DNA from: Acidobacteriota bacterium
GTDB taxonomy: Bacteria; Acidobacteriota; Terriglobia; Bryobacterales; Bryobacteraceae
DNA: 43,804 nt
Assembly (NCBI GenBank): GCA_016871155.1
Contig: VFZO01000019.1
Coordinates: 1-43,804 of the forward strand
Direction: 5' to 3'
Positions 15,743-25,040 of this stretch are shown one piece after another. Each line of letters begins with the position of its first letter. The first letter of the stretch is position 1. Both the position numbers and the translations under genes were made by a program. The notes under the pieces are model-generated. The model saw nothing but the letters and a program-made list of their open reading frames with translations, searched no databases and had not been told where the DNA came from.

Positions 15743-17143
15743 ATGTCCACCGGCGAAAAACTTCAACTCTGGGGCGGCCGTTTCGAGTCCGGCCCCTCCG
15801 CAATCTTCGAGTCCTTCTCGGGCTCCCTGCACTTCGACAAACGTCTGGCCGACTGCGATATTCGCGGCTCCCAGGCGTTCGCCCGCGCCCTGGAGCGCGC
15901 CGGCATTCTTACCGCCTCCGAGCGCGAGCAACTGGTCACGGCGTTCGACCAAATGCGCATCGACGCGCGCACGCCCGCGTTCTACGAGGGCGCGAACGAT
16001 GAGGACGTGCACACCCTGATCATCCGGAAATTGAAGGAGCGGGTAGGCGGCCTGGCCGGCAAGATTCACACCGGGCGCAGCCGCAATGAACAGGTTTCCC
16101 TCGATACGCGGCTGTGGCTGCGGGAAACGATCGACGAATCGCGCGCCCTGGTGAAGGCGTTTCTCACGGAGTTGCTGGCGCTGGCCAGGCGGCATCAGGG
16201 CGCGGTCATTCCGGGCTACACCCACTTGCGGCGCGCGCAGCCCGTGCTGTGGGAGCACTACTGCCTCGCCTACTTCGAGATGTTCGCCCGCGACGATGAG
16301 CGGCTGGCGCAAGCCCGCGCCCGCGTCAATCTCTGCCCGCTTGGCAGCGGAGCGCTGGCCGGCTCTGGGTTTCCATTCGACCGCGAGGCGATCGCCGCCG
16401 ACCTGGGTTTTGCCGGCATCACCCGCAACAGCATGGATGTTTCCGGCGACCGCGATTGGGCGCTGGACTATCTCTATGCCGCGTCCACGCTCATGTTGCA
16501 CCTGAGCCGTCTGAGCGAGGACTGGATTCTCTACTCCTCCGACGAGTTCGCCTGGATGGACCTCGGCGACGGCGTCACCAGCGGATCCAGCCTGATGCCG
16601 CAGAAGAAGAACCCGGATTCGTTAGAGCTGATCCGCGGCAAGTGCGGCCGCGTCTTCGGCAGCCTGACGTCGTTGTTCGTCACCGTGAAAGGCACGCCGA
16701 TGACTTACAACCGCGACATGCAGGAAGACAAGGAGCCGCTGTTCATAGCCGCCGATCAGATAAACGGCTCGCTGGCCATGATTGCGGAGGTCGCGCGCAC
16801 GGTGGTGCTGAAGCCGGCCGCGCCGGCCGAGGCAGCGGAGGTGAGCTGGGCCGTGGCCACCGACGTCGCCGAGGCGCTGGCCCGCAACGGCACGCCGTTT
16901 CATGAAGCTCACAAGCTGGCCGGCCGCCTTGTGCTGCACAGCCTGCGGAACGGAATGAAGCCCGCGGATTGGACGCCGGAAAAGCTTGCCGCGTTCGCGC
17001 CGGAATTCACCGGCGCCATGGCCGCGTTGATGGATCCGGCCGAAGGAATGAAGAGCCGCCAGGTGCCCGGAGGAACGGCGCCGGAGCGGGTTGCCGAGGC
17101 GCTGGCGGAGGCGCTGGCGCGCATGGAAACGATTGGCGTATGA
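15743..17143 (+). CDS. argH: Argininosuccinate lyase
   Basis: 466 residues, typical length. It splits argininosuccinate into arginine and fumarate, the last biosynthetic step. Starts MSTGEKLQLWGGRFES, the family N-terminus. Conserved blocks: HTGRSRNEQV, PGYTHLRRAQPV (catalytic-site TxxQ/H region), and the fumarase/lyase signature GSSLMPQKKNPDSLE with the catalytic serine and lysine. It follows argF by three bases and overlaps argR by ATGA. The step between (argininosuccinate synthase, argG) is not in the window. Confidence 0.96.
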   Translation: MSTGEKLQLWGGRFESGPSAIFESFSGSLHFDKRLADCDIRGSQAFARALERAGILTASEREQLVTAFDQMRIDARTPAFYEGANDEDVHTLIIRKLKERVGGLAGKIHTGRSRNEQVSLDTRLWLRETIDESRALVKAFLTELLALARRHQGAVIPGYTHLRRAQPVLWEHYCLAYFEMFARDDERLAQARARVNLCPLGSGALAGSGFPFDREAIAADLGFAGITRNSMDVSGDRDWALDYLYAASTLMLHLSRLSEDWILYSSDEFAWMDLGDGVTSGSSLMPQKKNPDSLELIRGKCGRVFGSLTSLFVTVKGTPMTYNRDMQEDKEPLFIAADQINGSLAMIAEVARTVVLKPAAPAEAAEVSWAVATDVAEALARNGTPFHEAHKLAGRLVLHSLRNGMKPADWTPEKLAAFAPEFTGAMAALMDPAEGMKSRQVPGGTAPERVAEALAEALARMETIGV

Positions 17144-17571
17144 ACAAGGCCTACCGCCAGGGACAAATCCTGAAGGTGATCGAGCGGACGCCCGTTCACA
17201 CACAGGACGAGCTGGCGCGGGAGCTGAAGAAGTTAGGCGTCGACGCGACCCAGGTCACACTCTCGCGCGATATCCGGGAGTTGGGACTGGCGAAGACCGG
17301 CGTCGGGTATCAGCACGTCGGCGATGCCAAGCCGCATGGGCCGGACCTGGCCACAATCGTTGGTGAATTCCTGACCGACGCGCGTGTGGCGCAGAATCAG
17401 TTGGTGCTCCGTACGTCACCGGGCAACGCGTCGAGCCTGGCTTCGGCGCTGGACCGCGAGAATTGGGAAGAGGTTGTCGGCACTCTCGCCGGCGACGATA
17501 CCGTGCTCGTCATCGCGCCGGACCGGGCGGCCGCGGAAACGCTGCGCAGGCGCATTCTGGCGATGGCGTAG
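17140..17571 (+). CDS. argR: Arginine repressor
   Basis: 143 residues from ATG 17140, which overlaps the argH stop as ATGA. A longer in-frame opening upstream lies inside argH and is not used. N-terminal winged helix (QGQILKVIERTPVHTQDELARELKKLG, then ATQVTLSRDIRELGL as recognition helix) and C-terminal hexamerisation and arginine-binding domain with LAGDDTVLVIAPD, where the two aspartates contact arginine. It should bind the ARG boxes at 14807-14844 and so control its own operon. It ends two bases before the stop of the convergent receptor gene, with no terminator visible between. Confidence 0.95.
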   Translation: MNKAYRQGQILKVIERTPVHTQDELARELKKLGVDATQVTLSRDIRELGLAKTGVGYQHVGDAKPHGPDLATIVGEFLTDARVAQNQLVLRTSPGNASSLASALDRENWEEVVGTLAGDDTVLVIAPDRAAAETLRRRILAMA

Positions 17572-17572
17572 G

Positions 17573-20500
17573 CTAAAAGATCAACTTCAGCCCTACGAAG
17601 ATGCGGCGCTCTTCCTGACCCGTTTGCGTGGCGGTTACCTGTCCGAAAAGAGTGTTGGCTGAAGCGGTGTTTGGCGGGCTGAAATTCGGCGTATTGGTTG
17701 CGCCTTCCGCTTCCCCCCGCAACTGTACTGTGAGTTTTTCGTGAAGCTTGAAGTTCTTTAGGACGGACATGTCCCAGACATTAATGCCGTCTCCCCGGAC
17801 GTTGGCCAGACGCAATGGGAAGCTGCGCACGTTCTGCTCTAACTGAAATGCCGGGCGGCGTTCAAAGCCATCGATGTTGAACCAGCGCTGCACTGGCGGA
17901 TTGCTCACTTCCAGCGCCGGGTAGGTACCGCTGTAGATCACATTGCCGAACGAAAGCGGCGGACCGCCCTGCCCTTGGTACAGAGCCTGCAACTGCCAGC
18001 CGCCCAGCCATCGATTGCCCTTGAACACCGGGAGATCCCACATGCCGGCGAAGGTGAACCGGTGGGTACGATCCACGTCCGAGATGATATGCGCCGGGAT
18101 ATCGTCCGTAGGATTCAGATACTGCACGGCCTCCATCGCCTTGGCCCAGGTGTAGTTCGCCTGGACCATGAAGCCATGCGCGAAGCGGCGCTCAAACCGC
18201 GCCGTCAAGGCGTGGTACCAGGCTGCGCCGGCGGGGAGGCCGGTGGGCAGCCCGCCAAAGTGCGGCAGAGGGCGCAACAGTTGGCCGCGCGTCGTATTCG
18301 CATTGGCGAAGAAGGCCGTGCCGCGGAACGCGTCGATGCCGCGGAACGGGTTGGTCACCACGCCGGTCAGGAAATTGATCGCGGCATTGTCGCGGACCGG
18401 CGATGTGCTGAGATAGCGCAGCGGCACCGGATTGAACTCCGTACTCACCTGTTGCCGCACGCTCTTGTTTCCCTGGTAGCCGATTTCAATCACCGAGCGG
18501 GAAAACGGCTCGAACTGCAGATTGTAGCTCCACCGCGTGGTGTACGGCCGGCGTCCGTCGGCGGCGAAATACCCGGGGGAACGGCCGACGAAAGTGGCCA
18601 GCCCGCCGGAGGCCCCCTCGGGTTTGTCCACGCCGCCAGCGAACGGATTCGTCGTGGAGGCCACGTAGGTGCGGCCATTGTCATTCGTCGTGACCACGTT
18701 GGTGCGCCGGTTGAAACCGGGCTGCGAAACGTCGCTGAAGTCCGCTCCCAGCAGTCCGTAGAATACGCCGACGCCGCCGCGCATCACCACGCGCGGCTTC
18801 ACGCTCCAGGCAAAGCCCACGCGGGGCATGAACGCTTTGTAGAAAGGCGGGCGCATCGTCACCGGCGCACCATTCCGGCCCGCGAATGTCAGGCCGCCCA
18901 GGGTCCGGAAGTTGGCTGCTGCGATCTCCGGAATCGGAGCGCGTGCGTAGTTCGCTCGCGCCTCCGCCTCCACCGGATTCGGCGTGCGGAAGTCGAAGTC
19001 GGACGAGTTGCGGTTGAAGCGCTCCACGATCGGGCCCTCATATTCCCATCGCAGGCCCACGTTCAAGGTGAAGTCTTTGCGCACGCGCCAGTCGTCCTGA
19101 ACGAACAGCGAATGGAACGGGCTCGACTCCGCCCTTGAGTCGTTTACGTCGATGCCACCACCGGTAGGAATCCCGTACATGAAGCTGGCGAAACTCATGG
19201 CGCCACCCGGCGCGCCGGGCGAGTTATCCAGCGGACCGCGCACGAAGAGGTCGGCGAAAACCAGTTGCGGCGCCACATTGCCGAAGGTGACGGAGTTGTC
19301 ATAAGTCAGCCGGCCGTCGAAGCCGAACTTCATCGAATGGTTCCCGCGATTCCAGTTCAGAACGGATAGCAGCGAGTGGGTGTAGTAGCGCTGATCGAAT
19401 CCACCGTCGTTGCCCAGCGCCATCATGCCGGTGACGCTCACAAGCGGAAAGGTCCGGCCGCGAGGATCGAGGCCGGCGGTCACCGCTGCGGGAAAGCCGA
19501 ACTCGGACAGGTCACGCCCCTGGTTCACATAGGACTGCTTCTCGCTAAACCAGGTATAGCCATAGCGCACGTCGAGCGTCATGGCGGAGCTGAGCAGTCC
19601 AACGGTGTCGAGTGCGTACCCTTTGTAGGGCCGTTCCCGATTGCGTCCGCGAGCGTCGGTGCCTGGGGTCAGTCGGTCAAACCGGCCGTGGAAGATCGAC
19701 TGCGAGTAGCGGCCGAAACTGCGCCACTTCTCGTTCCAGTTGTGATCAAGCCGGACGATCGGCTGATAGAGATCCTGTTTATCCGGGCGGGCGAGAATGT
19801 AGTTGTTTGTGAAGTCTTCGGTGCCGGCCGCGTTCGGAAGCGGGAAGTATCTCAGATATCGCTGCGCGTCGGCGGAGACGCGGTTGGCGGGCAGAACGTT
19901 GCCCGGCACGGGTTGCCGGCGGAAGCGCGCGCCCTCTTGCGTCGTCGAGAACGGATCGTATAACTGGTAGGCCGAACCGGCCGGAAGCAGTGCGGAGAAG
20001 TTGCCACGGCGCATCGCCTCAGTGGGTACGGTTTGCGGACCGGCGACGGTACGGAGCCGGTTGTGCGACTGGTAGCCGAACATCCAAAACGTCCGGCTGC
20101 GGCCATTGTAGAGCTTCGGAATAAAGATGGGACCGCCCACCGCGGCGGACGTTCGCGTCCACCGGGTGAACGGCGTGTTGGCCTTGATCTTCTCCGGAGT
20201 AATCGGCCCCGTGGCGGGGTTGTAAATGAAGCCGTTGGTGAAGAAGTTGCGGGTCATCATCGGGCCCGCCGCAACTGCGTATCCAAGTGTGCCGTGCAGG
20301 TCGTTGCCTCCGGACTTCATGGAGACATTGATCTGGCCGCCCGTCGTGTGGCCCACGCCGGCGTCGTAGCTGGAGGTATCGACGCGGATCTCCTCCACCA
20401 TGTCGGCCGGCGGAATGAAGGCGGTTTTGCCGCCATACGCGTTGTTGGAAACGCCATCGATATTGAAGTCCACGCCGCCGAGCCCGGACCCGCCCACGCG

Positions 20501-21019
20501 CACGGTGCTCGATTGGTCGATGTTCCAGGGCCCGTCGTAGGAGAGCGCCGCCAGGCTCGTTCCGGGCGCCAGCGAGTAGAGCCAAGCGATCGAGCCGGAG
20601 CGAATCGGCATGTTTGCCAGTACTTTTTGGTCGATCACTTGACCCACTGTCGCCGTGGCGGTTTGCAGCACGGGCGACTCCGCGGTCACTTGAATCTTCT
20701 CTGCGGCGGCTCCGGGTTCCAGCGTCACGTCGACGCGAAGGCGATCACCGATGGAAACGGCCAGTCCTTGCCGGGAATAGGACTTGAATCCGGGGAACTC
20801 CACGTTTAACGTGTATTCGCCGATCGGAACGTAGTTGAGTTCATAGACGCCTTCGGCGTTCGTGGTAGACCTCGAAACGACCGCTGTCCGCGTGTTGGTC
20901 GCGGTGATGGATGCGTTCGGAATCACGCCTCCGCTCGAATCGGTGACCGTACCGCTCACGAAACCGCGCGGATCCTGCGCCGGGAGCAGCAGGATAGACA
21001 ACAGTGCGAGGGACCTCAT
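17573..21019 (-). CDS. TonB-dependent receptor-like outer membrane protein with carboxypeptidase-regulatory-like domain
   Basis: 1148 residues. Signal peptide MRSLALLSILLLPAQ, then a carboxypeptidase-regulatory-like domain (GFVSGTVTDSSGGVIPNASITATNT, IGEYTLNVEFPGFKSYSR; about 18-105), a plug-like part (VRVGGSGLGGVDFNIDGVSNNAYGG, DAGVGHTTGGQINVSMKSGGND) and a long barrel ending in EERRIFVGLKLIF with terminal phenylalanine. The same architecture as the receptor at 6705-9764, but clearly diverged. It starts 68 bases from the divergent propeller-lacI pair, suggesting a shared nutrient-responsive control region. Ligand unknown. Confidence 0.88.
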   Translation of the reverse strand: MRSLALLSILLLPAQDPRGFVSGTVTDSSGGVIPNASITATNTRTAVVSRSTTNAEGVYELNYVPIGEYTLNVEFPGFKSYSRQGLAVSIGDRLRVDVTLEPGAAAEKIQVTAESPVLQTATATVGQVIDQKVLANMPIRSGSIAWLYSLAPGTSLAALSYDGPWNIDQSSTVRVGGSGLGGVDFNIDGVSNNAYGGKTAFIPPADMVEEIRVDTSSYDAGVGHTTGGQINVSMKSGGNDLHGTLGYAVAAGPMMTRNFFTNGFIYNPATGPITPEKIKANTPFTRWTRTSAAVGGPIFIPKLYNGRSRTFWMFGYQSHNRLRTVAGPQTVPTEAMRRGNFSALLPAGSAYQLYDPFSTTQEGARFRRQPVPGNVLPANRVSADAQRYLRYFPLPNAAGTEDFTNNYILARPDKQDLYQPIVRLDHNWNEKWRSFGRYSQSIFHGRFDRLTPGTDARGRNRERPYKGYALDTVGLLSSAMTLDVRYGYTWFSEKQSYVNQGRDLSEFGFPAAVTAGLDPRGRTFPLVSVTGMMALGNDGGFDQRYYTHSLLSVLNWNRGNHSMKFGFDGRLTYDNSVTFGNVAPQLVFADLFVRGPLDNSPGAPGGAMSFASFMYGIPTGGGIDVNDSRAESSPFHSLFVQDDWRVRKDFTLNVGLRWEYEGPIVERFNRNSSDFDFRTPNPVEAEARANYARAPIPEIAAANFRTLGGLTFAGRNGAPVTMRPPFYKAFMPRVGFAWSVKPRVVMRGGVGVFYGLLGADFSDVSQPGFNRRTNVVTTNDNGRTYVASTTNPFAGGVDKPEGASGGLATFVGRSPGYFAADGRRPYTTRWSYNLQFEPFSRSVIEIGYQGNKSVRQQVSTEFNPVPLRYLSTSPVRDNAAINFLTGVVTNPFRGIDAFRGTAFFANANTTRGQLLRPLPHFGGLPTGLPAGAAWYHALTARFERRFAHGFMVQANYTWAKAMEAVQYLNPTDDIPAHIISDVDRTHRFTFAGMWDLPVFKGNRWLGGWQLQALYQGQGGPPLSFGNVIYSGTYPALEVSNPPVQRWFNIDGFERRPAFQLEQNVRSFPLRLANVRGDGINVWDMSVLKNFKLHEKLTVQLRGEAEGATNTPNFSPPNTASANTLFGQVTATQTGQEERRIFVGLKLIF

Positions 21020-21087
21020 GGGATTGTGAATGATACTCTATCGAATCCGGCGATCCCAGAGAGGGCCGAGGGGTTGCCAGGAAAGAT

Positions 21088-22359
21088 ATGATGAGGAACA
21101 TGATGCGCTCTCTGCTGCTGTTCGCCTCCTTCGGATTTGCCGCCGCCGGCGCCAACTGGCCCCAATGGCGAGGTCCCAATATGGACGGGGTCAGCGACGA
21201 GAAGGGTCTGCCGACCCGCTGGACCACGGGTGAAAACGTGACCTGGAAACTCGCTCTTCCCGGGCGCAGTGGAGCGACCCCAATTATCTGGGGTGACCAC
21301 GTCTTCCTCAACATCGCCGACGGAGACGACCTGCAACTGTGGGCCGTGGATCGCAAGGGCGGAACCGTTCTGTGGCGGAAAAAGCTGGCCGGCGGGAACT
21401 ACAAGATCAACAAGCAGAACATGTCGTCGCCGTCGCCGGTGACGGACGGAAAAACGGTTTTCATTCTCACCGGCACCGGTATTTTCAAGGCCTTCGATTT
21501 CGCCGGCAACGAGTTGTGGACCCGGGATATTCAAAAGGACTACGGCCAGTTCGGTTTGAATTGGGGCTACGCGTCCTCCCCGCTGCTGTGGAACAACACA
21601 CTCTACTTGCAGGTGCTGCACGGTATGAAAACGGACGATCCGTCCTACCTGCTGAAAATCGACCCGAAGACCGGAAAGACGCAAGCGAAGGTGGAGCGGG
21701 CGACCGACGCCATCGTCGAATCGCCCGACAGCTATACGACGCCGATTGTCTGGACCTCCGGCAAACAGACCGAGCTGATCATTAGCGGCGGCGACGTTGT
21801 GACCGGCCACGATCCCTCCACGTTGAAAGAGTTGTGGCGCGCCAACATTCTGAATCCCCAGAACAATCCGATGAACCGCATCATCGCCTCGCCGGTTGTG
21901 AAGGATGGCTTGATCTACGCGCCGACGCGTGTCCGGCCGCTGTCCGCGTTACGGCCGGGCGGCAAAGGCGACGTCTCCAAATCGCACCTGGTCTGGCAAA
22001 ACCCCAACGGGCCCGACGTCCCGTCGCCGGTCACCGACGGCAAGTATCTGTACGTCACCAACGACCGCGGGATCATCTGGTGCCTGGACGCCAAGACAGG
22101 CCAGGAGATCTATGGCGGCAAGCGCATCAAGCCGGCCATCTACAGTTCGTCGCCGGTGTTGGCCGACGGTAAGCTCTATGTCACCAACGAAGAGGGAATG
22201 GTGACCGTCGTCAAGGCGGGTCCGGAGTTCGAGGTGCTGGCCGAAAACGATATGAAGGATTACACCCTGAGTTCGCCGGCTGTCAGCGACGGACAGCTTT
22301 TCATTCGCACAGCCGGGTACCTTTACTGCATCGGAAAGCGCACACCGGCGAAGGAATGA
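21088..22359 (+). CDS. Secreted PQQ-type beta-propeller repeat protein (BamB-like)
   Basis: 423 residues from ATG 21088. ATGs at 21091, 21100 and 21103 are also in frame with usable AGGA sites; the last gives a compact signal peptide [17 protein letters not shown]. The mature protein opens with [20 protein letters not shown], typical of periplasmic PQQ-like WD40 propellers, and has repeated strands ending in W ([50 protein letters not shown]). The family includes the scaffold BamB and enzyme-like quinoprotein relatives; I see no quinone-binding dehydrogenase residues, so a binding or scaffold role is likelier. Coupled to lacI by ATGA. Confidence 0.82.
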   Translation: MMRNMMRSLLLFASFGFAAAGANWPQWRGPNMDGVSDEKGLPTRWTTGENVTWKLALPGRSGATPIIWGDHVFLNIADGDDLQLWAVDRKGGTVLWRKKLAGGNYKINKQNMSSPSPVTDGKTVFILTGTGIFKAFDFAGNELWTRDIQKDYGQFGLNWGYASSPLLWNNTLYLQVLHGMKTDDPSYLLKIDPKTGKTQAKVERATDAIVESPDSYTTPIVWTSGKQTELIISGGDVVTGHDPSTLKELWRANILNPQNNPMNRIIASPVVKDGLIYAPTRVRPLSALRPGGKGDVSKSHLVWQNPNGPDVPSPVTDGKYLYVTNDRGIIWCLDAKTGQEIYGGKRIKPAIYSSSPVLADGKLYVTNEEGMVTVVKAGPEFEVLAENDMKDYTLSSPAVSDGQLFIRTAGYLYCIGKRTPAKE

Positions 22360-23366
22360 GCGCTCGCAGCCTGCAGGACGTTGCGAAGCTTGCCGGTGTG
22401 TCTACCGCCACGGTCTCGCGCGTCCTGAACGGGATCGGCGTTGTGAAGGAAAGTACCAAGTTGCGCGTGCAGCGCGCTGTTGAGCAACTTCGCTACCACC
22501 CGAACATGCACGCACGGGCGCTGGCGGGCGGCTCGACCAGAACGCTCGGGCTGGTCGTTTCGAATCTCGAAAATCCCTTCTTTTCCGGCGTATTCCACGC
22601 CTTGGAGAGGGAGGCCCGGCACCAGGGCTACGAGGTCTTGGTCGCCAACACGGACTACGATCCGGACCGCCTGCGCTCGGCCGTGGGCACCATGGTGGGC
22701 CGCCGCGTCTCTGGCCTGGCGCTCATCGTCTCCGAGATTGCCCCACTTGTGCTGGACGAACTCTCCGGCCGGAAGATCCGGACCGTCATAACCGGCGCAG
22801 ATGAGCCCAGGCCGCACATTCGCAGCGTCAAGACGCAATACCGCCGCGGTATGGAGCGAGTTGTCGACTACCTGTACGACATGGGCCACCGCCGGATGGC
22901 CTTCGTCGGCCACCATACCTCGTTGGGGCCTTTGGGCGAACGTAGCCAGGCGTTTTTGGACTCGATCAGACGCCATGGCGATCAAGTGGAGCATCGAATG
23001 GTCGTGGCGTCCGACGGTTACGAAGGGGGCCGGACGGCCGTACGCGAGATATTTGCCTCCGGAATGCGGCCCACGGCCATCGCATGCGTCAACGACTATA
23101 TGGCTATCGGCGTTCTTCGGCAGTTGCGCGAATTCAATTTGCCGGTGCCGGAAGCAATCTCTGTAACGGGCTACGACAACGTCGACGTGGCGGAGATGGT
23201 CAACCCCTCGCTGACTACCGTTCACATCCCGCGCGACCTGCTCGGACGGCGCATCTTCCATCTATTGACGGATGACGACGCACCCCAGCACGAGTTTGTC
23301 GTGGAAGCCGAGTTGGTCGTGCGCGAGTCGGCCGGGCCCGTGGCCAGGAAAACGAAACGAACGTAA
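22356..23366 (+). CDS. LacI-family transcriptional regulator
   Basis: 336 residues. N-terminal helix-turn-helix SLQDVAKLAGVSTATVSRVLNG with hinge region, then a periplasmic-binding-protein-like effector domain (RTLGLVVSNLENPFFSGVFHALE; AIACVNDYMAIGVLRQL; EAISVTGYDNVDVAEMVNPSLTTV). It should repress or activate sugar genes in response to a carbohydrate. Its ATG overlaps the propeller gene stop (ATGA), and the divergent receptor at 17573-21019 is a plausible target. The effector is unknown. Confidence 0.93.
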   Translation: MSARSLQDVAKLAGVSTATVSRVLNGIGVVKESTKLRVQRAVEQLRYHPNMHARALAGGSTRTLGLVVSNLENPFFSGVFHALEREARHQGYEVLVANTDYDPDRLRSAVGTMVGRRVSGLALIVSEIAPLVLDELSGRKIRTVITGADEPRPHIRSVKTQYRRGMERVVDYLYDMGHRRMAFVGHHTSLGPLGERSQAFLDSIRRHGDQVEHRMVVASDGYEGGRTAVREIFASGMRPTAIACVNDYMAIGVLRQLREFNLPVPEAISVTGYDNVDVAEMVNPSLTTVHIPRDLLGRRIFHLLTDDDAPQHEFVVEAELVVRESAGPVARKTKRT

Positions 23367-23389
23367 CATATGGCGCGGCGTATCTTTCT

Positions 23390-23482
23390 TGCCTCGCCGC
23401 GCATCTATAGAATTGTAGCCCGCTCCCGCTTGTAGCAGTGCGAGGCACACCCGGCGGCCTGATCCTCCGACAGGCCGCCGGG
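23390..23482 (+). promoter_or_regulatory. Two strong adjacent stem-loops ahead of the sulfite-oxidase-like gene
   Basis: Stem 1: TGCCTCGC (23390-23397) pairs perfectly with GCGAGGCA (23440-23447), enclosing 42 bases that contain two copies of TTGTAGC (23413, 23430). Stem 2: CCCGGCGGCCTG (23450-23461) pairs perfectly over 12 bp with 23471-23482, with a nine-base loop. There is no T-run after stem 2, so it is not a classical terminator, although it could end the lacI transcript. The arrangement resembles a structured leader ending 21 bases before the next ATG. Confidence 0.4.
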
Positions 23483-23503
23483 GTTATGCGGCATCCTAGA
23501 ATC

Positions 23504-24118
23504 ATGTCCATCGAGAAGGGCGTAATCATCTCCCCCGATACCCGGCGCAAGGAGCGCATTCCGCCTGGGCAGTCCCGCACCGTCAAGTGGCCGGTGCTGG
23601 ATGCGTTCGGACCTCCAAAAATCTCCACGGCGGAATGGAAGCTCTCGATTTTCGGGCTTGTGAATTCTCCGGTGGACTTCCAATGGGAGCAATTTCTCAC
23701 GCTGCCCCGCGTAAAGGTGTTTTCGGACTTTCACTGCGTAACGCGCTGGTCCCGGTTAGACAACACCTGGGAAGGCGTATCGGTCCGGACTCTTCTGGAT
23801 CTTGCCGGCGGCGCGAAACCCGAGGCGAAATTCGTCCTCGCCTATGGGTTCGACGGCGGCTGGACCACCAACATGCCGCTGGAGGAGTTCCTTGCCGAAG
23901 ATGTTCTGGTGGCGACCCATCATGACGGCGAGGCCCTGACGCTCGAACACGGCGGCCCGGCCCGGCTTGTGGTTCCGCGCCTCTATGCCTGGAAATCGGC
24001 CAAATGGCTGGCCGGCCTGGAGCTGATCGACCGGGACCAGGCCGGCTTCTGGGAACGGAACGGCTATCACATGAACGGCGACCCATGGACAGAGGAACGC
24101 TTCGGACATGGCTGGTAA
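23504..24118 (+). CDS. Sulfite oxidase-like molybdopterin enzyme
   Basis: 204 residues from ATG 23504; upstream in-frame ATGs at 23438 and 23486 fall in or against the hairpins and are less likely. This is the oxidoreductase molybdopterin-binding (SUOX) fold: WPVLDAFGPPKISTAEWKLSIFG, then SDFHCVTRWSRLDNTWEGV with the molybdenum-ligand cysteine at residue 78, and HGGPARLVVPRLYAWKSAKWL. No signal peptide and no haem or dimerisation domain, as in short cytoplasmic members related to YedY/MsrP. The reaction is unknown; the family transfers oxygen atoms to or from sulfur compounds. Its last 11 bases overlap the next gene. Confidence 0.85.
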   Translation: MSIEKGVIISPDTRRKERIPPGQSRTVKWPVLDAFGPPKISTAEWKLSIFGLVNSPVDFQWEQFLTLPRVKVFSDFHCVTRWSRLDNTWEGVSVRTLLDLAGGAKPEAKFVLAYGFDGGWTTNMPLEEFLAEDVLVATHHDGEALTLEHGGPARLVVPRLYAWKSAKWLAGLELIDRDQAGFWERNGYHMNGDPWTEERFGHGW

Positions 24119-25040
24119 GCTGCTTCGGCGTTCGTTGATCGCGGCGGGCGTGGCTGCGGCCGGAGGCTACGTCGCCATGAACTGGCGGATGATTCCGGTC
24201 GGCTTTCTGAAGCAGTATTGGGCCGAACGGGGACGAGCGGTGGCCGCGCCGGCCCGGATGGTCGACGCTCGCCAATGGCCGGATTCCGGCATTCATGCCG
24301 CGTGGCTCGGGCACAGTACGGTGCTGATGAAAGTCGACGGCGTGACGATTCTCACCGATCCAGTGTTCAGCACATACGCCGGCCTCGGTTTCGGACCCAT
24401 CACGATCGGCGTGAAACGGCTGATCGATACGCCGCTCGCGTTGGAAGCCGTACCGAAGATCGATCTAGTCGTTCTTTCTCACGCTCACATGGATCATTTG
24501 GACGTGCCGTCTCTGCGGGCGCTGGAGAGCAAGAGCACCCGCGTGGTCACCGCCCGGGCGACGGCGGACCTGCTCCGCGCCAACCGCTACGCCAGTGTCC
24601 ACGAGATGGGTTGGGGCGAGACGCTGGAAGCCGGTCCCGTGACGGTGACGGCGCTAGAGGTGAACCATTGGGGTGCGCGCATGCGCACAGACACCTATCG
24701 CGGCTATAACGGCTACACCCTGCGCGTGGGCCGGCGGCGTATTCTGTTCGCGGGCGATACGGCCAACACGCAGTCGTTCCGCGACGTCGGCGGCGCTGAC
24801 GTCGCGATCTTTCCGATTGGCGCCTACAATCCCTGGATTCGCTACCACTGCAATCCGGAGCAGGCCTGGCGAATGGTAAACGAAGCGCGGGCGGAAGTAG
24901 TGTTGCCGGTGCACCACAAGACCTTTCGCTTGAGCAACGAACCGGCCAACGAACCGCTGGACCGGCTCCATAGTGCAGTCGGCGCGGCGGTTCAGCGAAT
25001 CGGCTGGGGAGAAGTAGGGGATTCGTTCCGGTGGAGTTGA
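24108..25040 (+). CDS. MBL-fold metallo-hydrolase (UlaG/NAPE-PLD-like)
   Basis: 310 residues. The N-terminus has a membrane-anchor or leader-like helix (LLRRSLIAAGVAAAGGYVA). Metal-binding motif SHAHMDHLD at 124-132 (H125, H127, D129, H130), preceded by WLGHSTVLMKVDGVTILTDPVF, the signature of the UlaG / N-acylphosphatidylethanolamine-phospholipase D-like group, and followed by FAGDTANT and PVHHKTF. It probably hydrolyses a phospholipid-like ester or lactone at the envelope; the substrate is not predictable. It overlaps the sulfite-oxidase-like gene upstream and the small YggU gene downstream, so the three form one transcription unit. Confidence 0.87.
   Translation: MAGKLLRRSLIAAGVAAAGGYVAMNWRMIPVGFLKQYWAERGRAVAAPARMVDARQWPDSGIHAAWLGHSTVLMKVDGVTILTDPVFSTYAGLGFGPITIGVKRLIDTPLALEAVPKIDLVVLSHAHMDHLDVPSLRALESKSTRVVTARATADLLRANRYASVHEMGWGETLEAGPVTVTALEVNHWGARMRTDTYRGYNGYTLRVGRRRILFAGDTANTQSFRDVGGADVAIFPIGAYNPWIRYHCNPEQAWRMVNEARAEVVLPVHHKTFRLSNEPANEPLDRLHSAVGAAVQRIGWGEVGDSFRWS

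Noticed and set aside
17975..19138. 387-residue plus-strand open frame inside the second receptor
   Set aside because: Antisense shadow with no domain and an arginine-rich, low-complexity translation.
23390..23447. Possible tRNA because of a perfect 8-bp closing stem
   Set aside because: Only 42 enclosed bases and no anticodon, D or T arm pattern.
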